From DASVAL01 sp035649575 (lineage in GTDB: Bacteria; Planctomycetota; UBA1135; UBA2386): DNA of 18,025 bases. How positions within the stretch are numbered: the stretch's first letter is position 1; each line of letters opens with the position of its first letter. The position numbers and the translations under genes were made by a program. Shown here piece after piece: positions 1 to 6,322 of this stretch. The notes under the pieces are model-generated. The model was not told where the DNA came from, did not search any database, and saw nothing but the letters and a program-made list of their open reading frames with translations. The stretch covers positions 1-18,025 of the forward strand of contig DASRJH010000247.1 in the NCBI GenBank assembly GCA_035649575.1. The letters are read 5' to 3'.

Positions 1-162
1 CCCGCTCCGATCCAAGCGCCGTACGATCCCGTCATCGACGTGCTCCCGACGCCCGCCGGAATGACGCACACCGAGCTGCTGCGCGATCTGACGTTCGCCC
101 ACGAACTGACGGGCCGCCGCGACATCCTCAAGGCGTTGCGCATCGCGCGCCGCCTGAACTGA
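1..162 (+). CDS. C-terminal end of an unknown protein (5' truncated by window edge)
   Basis: An open frame enters from the left edge in frame 1 and ends at TGA 160-162, giving the last 53 residues of a protein. The visible part is proline-rich at first (PAPIQAPYDPVIDV), then a charged, probably helical tail (ELLRDLTFAHELTGRRDILK) ending in RIARRLN. I do not recognise a family from so short a piece. A stem-loop begins one base after the stop, which supports this being a true gene end. The frame is consistent with the G/C-ending codon use of the neighbours. Confidence 0.6.
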   Translation, partial: PAPIQAPYDPVIDVLPTPAGMTHTELLRDLTFAHELTGRRDILKALRIARRLN

Positions 163-187
163 GTCGACGCCCGAGAGGCGGCTCGAC
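163..187 (+). terminator. Candidate terminator hairpin after the first gene
   Basis: Immediately after the TGA, GTCGA (163-167) pairs with TCGAC (183-187) and CGCC (168-171) with GGCG (177-180). There is a two-base bulge (181-182) and a five-base loop. No U-tract follows, so intrinsic termination is only a suggestion from position and symmetry. Confidence 0.4.
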
Positions 188-232
188 ACAGGACCTTCGG
201 GACCGTCGCGACGCGGGCATCGATCAGGCGCC

Positions 233-300
233 AGCCGGCTGCGACGGTTCGGCCCCCGCCCTCGAGCCTTCGAGCCGGCTGAGACTTCGAAACGGTTCGG
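233..300 (+). repeat. Two imperfect direct repeats, each starting with the palindrome AGCCGGCT
   Basis: AGCCGGCTG occurs at 233 and again at 273, exactly 40 bases apart. Each copy is followed by ACGGTTCGG, at 244-252 and at 292-300, the second copy carrying eight extra bases between the two blocks. AGCCGGCT is its own reverse complement. The second copy ends just upstream of a -10-like TAGCAT, so the pair could be regulator binding sites for the peroxidase gene. The operator role is inference. Confidence 0.45.
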
Positions 301-307
301 GCGCTGG

Positions 308-313
308 TAGCAT
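308..313 (+). promoter_or_regulatory. Possible -10 element of the peroxidase gene
   Basis: TAGCAT fits the TANNNT pattern of a -10 box and lies 54 bases before the ATG of the di-haem peroxidase gene. The best upstream partner at normal spacing is only TTCGAA near 286, a poor -35. This is weak evidence on its own; the position downstream of two repeated palindromes makes it worth recording. Confidence 0.3.
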
Positions 314-367
314 GCCTGCTGCGGCGACACGTCGTCGCCGAGCATCCCGTCTCCGGAGTCGTCCGCC

Positions 368-1384
368 ATGCATCGCTTCTTCGCGTCATGTCTCGTGCTG
401 CCCGTCTTGGCCGCCTGCGGTTCCAAGGCGGCACAGGCCGCCGAGGATCCCCTCAAGACCCCACTCGGACTCGAGAAGGCCCCGCCGCTCGTCGTTGCGG
501 CCGACAACCCGCTGACCGCCGCGAAGGTCGAGCTCGGCAAGCAGCTGTTCTTCGACCCGCGCCTGTCGGGCACCGGCAAGATGTCGTGCTCGAGTTGCCA
601 CCTGCCGGAGCTGGCGTTCACCGACGGGCAGCCCCTGTCGACCAAGGACGACGGCAAGGCCAACACGCGCAACTCGCCGACGATGCACAACGTCGGCTAC
701 CTCGATCGCCTCTACTGGGACGGCCGCGCCAAGACGCTCGAGCTGAACGTCGAGGCGGCGTGGAAGTCGCAGATCGGCGGCAAGCCCGACGCTGCGGCGG
801 CCGCGATCGCCGCGGTGCCGGCCTACCAGAAGGCCTTCACCGAAGCATTCAATGCGCCTGCAACCCCAGACACCATCGTGAAGGCCCTCGCCTCGTTCCT
901 GCGCAACCTGCGCAGCGGCGATTCGGAATTCGACCGCTGGCAAGCCGGCAAGGAGAACAAGGTCAGCGACGCCGCGAAAGCCGGCTACGAGCTGTTCACC
1001 ACCAAGGCCGGTTGCATCCTGTGCCACACGCCACCGTTGTTCACGGACAAGATCTTCCACAACGTCGGCATCGGGATGAAGGCCGAGAATCCGGATATCG
1101 GCGCCGCGGGCGAGAAGGCCTTCAACGACCCGAGCAAGAAGGGCCAGTTCAAGACGCCGACGCTGCGCGACGTCGCGAAGACGGGACCCTATCTCCACGA
1201 CGGCAGCGCAAAGACGCTCGCCGAGGTCGTGAAGATCATGTCCAGCGGCGGCATCGACAACCCGAACAAGGATCTGCAGATGGTCAACCGCGGCGTCACT
1301 GACGAGGAGCAGGCGCAGATCGTCGCGTTCCTCGAGACGTTGACCGGCAACGTGCCGTGGCAAGCGCCGGTCGTGCCGAAGTAG
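368..1384 (+). CDS. Di-haem cytochrome c peroxidase (CcpA/MauG family), predicted lipoprotein
   Basis: The 338-residue protein has two c-type haem sites, CSSCH (C74, C77, H78) and CILCH (C216, C219, H220). It also has the family blocks FFDPRLSG (61-68), FKTPTLRDV (261-269) and GPYLHDGS (273-280). Met291, 14 residues after the HDG histidine, sits where known bacterial peroxidases place the Met ligand of the electron-transfer haem. Enzymes of this family reduce hydrogen peroxide with electrons from small periplasmic donors; length is normal. The N-terminus is a signal peptide with a lipobox, LAAC (14-17), so a membrane-anchored, externally exposed lipoprotein is expected. The ATG is supported by GGAG at 355-358, nine bases upstream. 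Nothing visible shows whether it acts as a peroxidase or as a MauG-like oxidase. A second, short copy of its 3' end lies at 1955-1990. Confidence 0.92.
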   Translation: MHRFFASCLVLPVLAACGSKAAQAAEDPLKTPLGLEKAPPLVVAADNPLTAAKVELGKQLFFDPRLSGTGKMSCSSCHLPELAFTDGQPLSTKDDGKANTRNSPTMHNVGYLDRLYWDGRAKTLELNVEAAWKSQIGGKPDAAAAAIAAVPAYQKAFTEAFNAPATPDTIVKALASFLRNLRSGDSEFDRWQAGKENKVSDAAKAGYELFTTKAGCILCHTPPLFTDKIFHNVGIGMKAENPDIGAAGEKAFNDPSKKGQFKTPTLRDVAKTGPYLHDGSAKTLAEVVKIMSSGGIDNPNKDLQMVNRGVTDEEQAQIVAFLETLTGNVPWQAPVVPK

Positions 1385-1467
1385 CGCGGCCAGGCGGCGA
1401 CTGGCACGGCTGCCCGGCGGCGGAGAGTTCCTGCACCCTTTGGCGCGCGCGCCTGGGATTACACGAC

Positions 1468-1989
1468 GTGCCTGCCCCGCTGCGAGCGATTGACCAAGTC
1501 ACGGCGTCCCTGCCTCCTGCGCCCGGAGCAGACGCGCTGTTCACGCGGTTCTGGCCGGCGCTGTGGCGCTACGTGCGGGTGCTTGGCTGCGACCCGGCCA
1601 CCGCGGATGACCTCGTGCAGGAGGTGTTCCTCGTCGTGCTGCAGCGGCCGCAGTTCGACGGCAGCCAGCCAGCCGCCGCGTTCGCGTTCCTGCGTGCTGT
1701 GGCACGCCACCGGTGGCTCAAGAGTCGGCGAACGCAGAGCGCGTCGAGGAAGCGGACCGCGTCTGGGACGCGCGCTGCGGCGACGGCCAGGGCTTCATTG
1801 ACGCGCTGCGGCAGTGCCTCGACGGCCTGCCTGGACGCAGCCGCGCACTGCTGCAGGCGACCTACGGCGACGGCGACGGGCGCGCGGCCAGCGCGAATCG
1901 CTTTGGCATGACGCAGGACGGCATCAAGAGCGCGCTGCGCCGGCTGCGCGTCTTCCGACAACGTGAAGTGGCAGGCCGTGCCGAAGTAG
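1468..1989 (+). pseudogene. ECF-type RNA polymerase sigma factor, frameshifted and 3'-truncated
   Basis: The 5' part (frame 1, GTG 1468, GGGA at 1455-1458) encodes sigma region 2: FTRFWPALWRYVRVLG, then DDLVQEVFLVVLQRP and AFLRAVARHRWL. At about 1719 the similarity moves to frame 3 (a -1 change), where region 4 continues as FIDALRQCLDGLPGRSRALL and GMTQDGIKSALRRLRVF. Joining CTC (1717-1719) to CAA (1719-1721) restores one chain, as if one base were missing. Frame 1 alone stops at 1909-1911. Sigma similarity ends near 1953; the next bases match the 3' end of the peroxidase gene, with a frame-1 TAG at 1987-1989. Frame 3 stays open to 2213, which would run some 200 bases antisense into the ATPase gene and is unlikely to be real. 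An intact factor would direct polymerase to a regulon. A sequencing error is the main alternative to decay; a programmed -1 shift is less likely because no slippery heptamer is evident. Confidence 0.7.
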
Positions 1990-1990
1990 C
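1955..1990 (+). repeat. Short duplicate of the peroxidase gene 3' end
   Basis: This stretch matches 1344-1385. A 19-base block agrees at 16 positions, and after a six-base (two-codon) gap a 14-base block including the stop codon matches exactly. Translated, the tail reads DNVKWQAVPK-stop against GNVPWQAPVVPK-stop in the peroxidase. It starts exactly where sigma-factor similarity ends, so it looks like a recombination scar rather than chance. Confidence 0.6.
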
Positions 1991-2010
1991 AGCCAGCGGA
2001 AGGCGAGCGG

Positions 2011-3300
2011 CTACGCGGGTTCGATTTCCTGTTGGCACTCGAGCAGCCAGCGCCACGCCGGCCTCGCACCCGCGATGCGCGATTCGATCCCGGGCACGTG
2101 TTCGTGGTAGAGCAACGAACGCGCGGCGGCCGGCAGCAGTTGCGCGCCGAACTCCATCGCCGCCGCTTCGCGCTCGATGGTCGCCGGGTCCGCGAGGCTC
2201 CAGCAGCTGTTGACGAACAACCGCCCCTCGGCGTCGCACAGGTCCACTTCGCTGGCACCGCCCAAGTAGTGCCACTCTCGTGCACGGCGTCGGCACTCCA
2301 GAAAGACAGCCGTCTCGAGCTTGTGACCGACATCGCGCTCGGCGCCGGGCAGGAACGCCGCGACGAGGCCAGTGTCGACCACGTGCAGCTTCCTCGGATT
2401 GCGCGCCTGTTTGCGCACCGAGCTCTCGTGCACCGGCAGCAGGAAAACGAGCCCCGCATCCTCGAGCAGGCGCACATAGTCGAACAGTGTGTTCTTGCCG
2501 AAGTCGAGGCCGAGCGACTTGAAGTCGCGGCTCAGCTTGCTGAGGCTCAGCAGCGTGGCCGTGTTGCGGAAGCAGTGCCGCAGCAGGGCGCGTATCAGTC
2601 CTTCGTTGCGGATGCCGCGCCGCTCGGCAAGATCGCGCGCGAGCATCACCGAAGCGTACTCTTCGAGGATCAAAGGCCGCATCGATGGATCGGCCAGCAC
2701 GACTTCGGGGAAGCCGCCCCAATGCAGGTATTCCTCGAAGGCGGCGCGCACGACGCTCTCCTGGCGCGCATCGTAGGGCTCGAAGTCGATGCCGCGGAAC
2801 TCGAGGAACTCGCGGAAGGAGAGCGGAAACACCTCGAGCGTGACGCTGCGTCCGCGCATCGCCGATGAGAGATCGCGCGTCAGCAGCCGCGACGACGAGC
2901 CCGTGACGAAGATGGCGATGTCTTCGGTGTCCGCCAGACGCCTCACCCACCGCTCCCAACCCGGCGCGTTCTGGACCTCGTCGAGGAACAGATACAGGCG
3001 ACCGGTCCCGGGGAACAACTCGCGCTGACAGCGCAGCACGAGATCCAGTTCGCGCGGCGCCAGCGGATGGAGCCGGTCGTCCTCGAAGTTGAGGTAGACG
3101 ATGCGGCGTCGATCCACGCCCTCGTCGAGCAGCCGGCGCATCGCGTCGAAGAACAGGAAGGTCTTGCCGCAGCGCCGCACCCCGGACAAGCCGATGACCT
3201 TCCCGGTTCCGGTCGGTAGCTGCAGCTGCCGCGGCCGGCCCGGTGGCAGCGGCCTGCCGACGAACTCGCGGAGCACGTACTTGAGACCGTCACTGTTCAC
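2011..3300 (-). CDS. AAA ATPase with DUF4143 C-terminal domain
   Basis: The 429-residue protein has a Walker A motif GVRRCGKT (40-47), a hydrophobic Walker B LYLFLDEVQ (102-110; D107, E108) and a sensor-like FVTGSSSR (131-138). The following block EYLHWGGFPEVV (190-201) is typical of the large DUF4143 ATPase family. The C-terminal part keeps the EVD triplet (351-353) of the PD-(D/E)XK-like fold, but the usual following IEVK block reads VNSCW, so any nuclease-type site is probably inactive. Length is normal. The cellular role of these proteins is generally unknown; they are often patchily distributed and seem mobile over evolutionary time. The gene starts with GTG at 3300 with no Shine-Dalgarno sequence, directly downstream of a palindrome containing TATATT. 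It sits in the least GC-rich stretch of the window next to a broken sigma gene, which hints at acquisition from elsewhere. Confidence 0.9.
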   Translation of the reverse strand: MNSDGLKYVLREFVGRPLPPGRPRQLQLPTGTGKVIGLSGVRRCGKTFLFFDAMRRLLDEGVDRRRIVYLNFEDDRLHPLAPRELDLVLRCQRELFPGTGRLYLFLDEVQNAPGWERWVRRLADTEDIAIFVTGSSSRLLTRDLSSAMRGRSVTLEVFPLSFREFLEFRGIDFEPYDARQESVVRAAFEEYLHWGGFPEVVLADPSMRPLILEEYASVMLARDLAERRGIRNEGLIRALLRHCFRNTATLLSLSKLSRDFKSLGLDFGKNTLFDYVRLLEDAGLVFLLPVHESSVRKQARNPRKLHVVDTGLVAAFLPGAERDVGHKLETAVFLECRRRAREWHYLGGASEVDLCDAEGRLFVNSCWSLADPATIEREAAAMEFGAQLLPAAARSLLYHEHVPGIESRIAGARPAWRWLLECQQEIEPA

Positions 3301-3302
3301 AG

Positions 3303-3325
3303 AGACGAAATATACGTTTTCGTCT
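3303..3325 (-). promoter_or_regulatory. Perfect inverted repeat overlapping a -10-like box at the ATPase start
   Basis: Arms AGACGAAA (3303-3310) and TTTCGTCT (3318-3325) are perfect reverse complements, separated by seven bases. Read on the minus strand, the left part contains TATATT (3314 to 3309), eight bases before the GTG at 3300. A -10 there would give a leaderless transcript, and a dimeric regulator bound to the palindrome would block it. The symmetry is directly visible; autoregulation and leaderless transcription are inference. Confidence 0.5.
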
Positions 3326-3422
3326 TTCCATGGAGAGACGATTTATCGGCGCCCGGATATGACGCGCAAGTCAAGTATCAATCACATCTTGCGTCCCATC
3401 TCGCGAGCGGCTTGGCCGGCGG

Positions 3423-5342
3423 CTATTGAGGCCGAACGCCTTCGGCGATCGCTTCGAGCTCCTGCCAGCGCTCGTAGAGCGACGCGATCTGCGGCGCGAG
3501 CTGTTGCCGCTGCTTGGTCAGCTGCTCGAAGCGCTCGCGCCCCGCCGCCGTGTAGACGCTCGGATCGAGCAGGCCCTCGTCGACGGTTGCGAGCTCGCGC
3601 TCGCAGCTCTCGATCTTCCCCGGCAGCTCGGCGAGCTCCTGCTGCTCCCGGGTACTGAGCTTCCGCGGCTTCGGCGCAGCGTCCTTCGGAGCCTGTCGCG
3701 GCTTGCTCGCGGTCTCGACGCGCGCTGCGGCGTCCGCCTCGGCGGCCAACCGTTCGAGCAGCAGCGACAGGTCGCCTTCGTGCATGCGCGCATTGCCCTC
3801 CCCATCGAGGTGCACGACGCGCGTCGCGATGCGGTCGAGGAACCAGCGGTCGTGGCTGACCGCGATCACGGCCCCCGGAAACGCGAGCAGCGCGTCTTCG
3901 AGCGCACGCAGCGATTCGAGGTCGAGATCGTTCGTCGGTTCGTCGAGCACGAGCACGTTGCCGCCCGCGCACAACAGCCGCGCGAGCAGCACGCGGTTGC
4001 GCTCGCCGCCCGACAACGCACCGACGCGCGCGTGCTTCATGGCGCCCGGAAACAGGAACTGCTCGAGGAACGTCTCGACGCGCAACCCCCGGCCGCCAAC
4101 GACGACGTAGTCGTTGCCGTGCGCGACCTCCTGCAGCACCGTCTTCTCGGGCGACAGCGCCGAGCGCGCCTGGTCGATCGACGCGAACACCACCGTCGGA
4201 CCGATCGCGACCGTGCCCCGGTCCGGCTGCAGCTCGCCGAGGCAGAGCTTGACGAGAGTCGTCTTGCCCGCCCCGTTGCGGCCGACGATGCCGAGACGCT
4301 GGCCGGGTCCGAGCTCGAGGTCGAACGGCTTCAGCACCACGCGGTCGCCGAAGCTCTTCTGCACGCCCTTGCACCGCAGCACGAAGTCGCCGAGCCGCGG
4401 CCCTTCGGGGATCGAGAACTCGAGCGCCGACGCGGCCGGCGGCGGCGCTTTGCTCAGCAGGCTCTCGTAGCGCCCGATGCGCGCCTTGGCCTTCGTCGTG
4501 CGTGCGGGCGGCCCGCGCTTCACCCATTCGGTCTCGCGCCGCAGCGTGTTGAGCCGCGCGCTCTCGGTCTTCGCCTCGCGTTCGAGCCGGTCCGCGCGCT
4601 GCACGAGGTAGGCGCGGTAGCCGCCCTCGTATTCGTGCAGCACGCCATTGTCGAACTCGACGGTCCGGCTGCACAGCCGATCGAGGAAGTAGCGGTCGTG
4701 CGTGACCATTACGAGTGGAGTGCCCGCGTCGAGCAGGAACGTCTCGAGCCAGTCGGTGACTGCGGCGTCGAGGTGGTTCGTCGGCTCGTCGAGCAGCAGC
4801 AGTCCGGGCCCCGACACGAGCAGGCGCGCGAGCGCGCAGCGGCGCTTCTCGCCACCCGACATGTTGCCGCAGCGCGCGTTTGGGTCGCCCAAGCCGAGCG
4901 AATGCAGCACGGCTTCGGCGCGGTGCTCGATGTCGTGGCCGCCGAGATGTTCGAGTTGCTCGTCGAGCCGCTGCTGCTCCGCGAGCAGGCGGTCGAGTCG
5001 GTGACTGGGGTCGCCCGCCAGCTCGGCGTGTACGCGATCCAGCGCGCGCAGCACCTCGTCGCGGCCTTCGATGCCGCGCACGACGACCTCGAGGGCCGTG
5101 GCCTCGGCGGGCAGGATCGGCTCCTGCGGCAGGCAACCCAGACGCAGCTCACGGCGAACGGTGCGCTCGCCGGAGTCCGGCACGAGCTCGCTGGCCATGA
5201 TGCGCAACAGCGTCGACTTGCCACAGCCGTTCGGACCAAGCAGCCCGATGCGCTCACCCTCCTGGACCACCAGCGACACGCCGCGCAGCAGGTGGCGGTC
5301 GCCGAGCGTGACGTGGATGTCCTTCAGCGTGAGCAGGGCCAT
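3423..5342 (-). CDS. uup: ABC-F family ATP-binding protein, Uup-like
   Basis: Two ABC ATPase cassettes lie in one 639-residue soluble chain with no membrane segment, the mark of ABC-F proteins. These act on the ribosome during translation rather than in transport. Cassette 1 has GPNGCGKST (36-44), the signature MSGGEKRR and LLLLDEPTNHLD. Cassette 2 has GRNGAGKTT, LSGGERNR and VLVLDEPTNDLD. The linker between them carries the basic tRNA-interaction segment (WVKRGPPARTTKAKARIGRY). A C-terminal coiled coil (LSTREQQELAELPGKIE through LYERWQELEAIAEG) is typical of Uup, which separates it from EttA and the antibiotic-resistance subfamilies. The ATG at 5342 is chosen because AGGA (5353-5350) lies seven bases upstream; an in-frame GTG at 5360 is less likely. 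The Uup assignment over other ABC-F types rests on the coiled-coil tail. Confidence 0.92.
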   Translation of the reverse strand: MALLTLKDIHVTLGDRHLLRGVSLVVQEGERIGLLGPNGCGKSTLLRIMASELVPDSGERTVRRELRLGCLPQEPILPAEATALEVVVRGIEGRDEVLRALDRVHAELAGDPSHRLDRLLAEQQRLDEQLEHLGGHDIEHRAEAVLHSLGLGDPNARCGNMSGGEKRRCALARLLVSGPGLLLLDEPTNHLDAAVTDWLETFLLDAGTPLVMVTHDRYFLDRLCSRTVEFDNGVLHEYEGGYRAYLVQRADRLEREAKTESARLNTLRRETEWVKRGPPARTTKAKARIGRYESLLSKAPPPAASALEFSIPEGPRLGDFVLRCKGVQKSFGDRVVLKPFDLELGPGQRLGIVGRNGAGKTTLVKLCLGELQPDRGTVAIGPTVVFASIDQARSALSPEKTVLQEVAHGNDYVVVGGRGLRVETFLEQFLFPGAMKHARVGALSGGERNRVLLARLLCAGGNVLVLDEPTNDLDLESLRALEDALLAFPGAVIAVSHDRWFLDRIATRVVHLDGEGNARMHEGDLSLLLERLAAEADAAARVETASKPRQAPKDAAPKPRKLSTREQQELAELPGKIESCERELATVDEGLLDPSVYTAAGRERFEQLTKQRQQLAPQIASLYERWQELEAIAEGVRPQ

Positions 5343-5403
5343 CCGCAGATCCTGGCGCACGGCATCGACACGGGCAAGCCAGGGGTGCTGTGGCGACGTG
5401 CCT

Positions 5404-6225
5404 TCAGTTGTTGCGCATGTACCACCGCCCGTCGATGCGCTGCAGGCGCAGCTTCCCGAGCTTGTGCTCCACCGCCCACGACGCCTCGTTACCGTCGGCG
5501 CTCATCGCCGGCTCTTGCTTGCTGATCGTCTGCAGGATTCCGACCAGTTCCTTGCCGCGCTCGCCCTCGAACCGCGCCGCAAGCTTCTCGATCGTCTTGC
5601 CCTGCTTCGCCATTTCGCCGAGGTCCGTGGGCGCGCAGTAGGTCTCGACGAACTCCCGCGCCTTGCCGGCCTCGAGCAGGCGGATCATGTCGGTGATCGC
5701 CGCGGCTGGTTCCAGCTTGCCCACGACTTTCGTCTCGCGCGCATAGGGAGAAAACGACTGGTTGTTGCTGTCGCCGCCGACGAACAGGAGGTCGGCCGGC
5801 TTCGCTTCGGCGCGCACGAGCATGACGATCAGCGACTCCGCGTCACCCATCGGCTCGCCATTGCGATCGCGAAACCAGACGACCGTCGGATTGCCGCCGA
5901 ACTCGGTGAGCAGGAACGGCTGCTCCTTGCCGCGCAGCACCATCACGCCCGCGAGGTAGATGCGGTGATCGCGCAGCTTGGCCGCGATCCCCGCGGGCAC
6001 CTTCTCGACGACTTTCGCATCGTCGCGGAACTCGAGCTTTTCCCCGACACCGCTGTTGCCGAGGCGCTTGCCGAGCTCGGTGTCGAACATCCACGTGCCG
6101 ACCAGTGCATTCGCGACGACGTTCTGCGGGTCGGGCCGGACTTCGAGGCCGTTCGCGCCGGCCTGGGCCGACACCGCCGCGGTCACGACCAACGACGCAA
6201 CGAGGACACTCAGGATCATGTGCAT
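5404..6225 (-). CDS. Secreted protein of unknown function
   Basis: A 273-residue protein with a clear signal peptide (MILSVLVASLVVTAAVSAQA, cleavage probably after AQA). The mature part opens with LVGTWMFDTELGKRL (41-55), a pattern seen at the start of small lipocalin-like beta-barrel domains, followed by alternating hydrophobic segments (YLAGVMVLRG, PFLLTEFGG, SLIVMLVRAE). The C-terminal half is helical and charged and ends in GRWYMRNN. I do not recognise a named family; the lipocalin-like reading is tentative. The start is uncertain between ATG 6225, ATG 6219 and TTG 6237, none with a good Shine-Dalgarno sequence. It lies between ABC-F and ChaN genes on the same strand with gaps of 60-100 bases, so co-transcription is possible. 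Confidence 0.72.
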   Translation of the reverse strand: MHMILSVLVASLVVTAAVSAQAGANGLEVRPDPQNVVANALVGTWMFDTELGKRLGNSGVGEKLEFRDDAKVVEKVPAGIAAKLRDHRIYLAGVMVLRGKEQPFLLTEFGGNPTVVWFRDRNGEPMGDAESLIVMLVRAEAKPADLLFVGGDSNNQSFSPYARETKVVGKLEPAAAITDMIRLLEAGKAREFVETYCAPTDLGEMAKQGKTIEKLAARFEGERGKELVGILQTISKQEPAMSADGNEASWAVEHKLGKLRLQRIDGRWYMRNN

Positions 6226-6322
6226 GGCGCCATTCAAGCATGCGCTTGCGGCGCGGAGAAGCGCGGGAGGATTCCCACGGCGCTGCGCCGCGCTCTATCG
6301 CGCGAACCGACTGGCGCGCGGC

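Noticed and set aside
163..367. Possible tRNA or small RNA in the gap before the peroxidase gene
   Set aside because: No cloverleaf, T-loop or CCA end could be traced; only a terminator-like hairpin and the direct repeats are visible.
1357..1911. Frame-1 open frame taken as a complete 184-residue sigma factor
   Set aside because: Only the part up to about 1719 resembles a sigma factor; the rest is arginine/alanine shadow while region 4 continues in frame 3. The upstream start also overlaps the peroxidase gene.
2032..2868. Plus-strand open frame opposite the DUF4143 ATPase
   Set aside because: Antisense of a gene with clear Walker A and B motifs; no independent motif or start site.
3426..5525. 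A 699-codon plus-strand open frame opposite the ABC-F gene
   Set aside because: The minus strand holds both ABC cassettes with full motifs; the plus frame shows only shadow composition.
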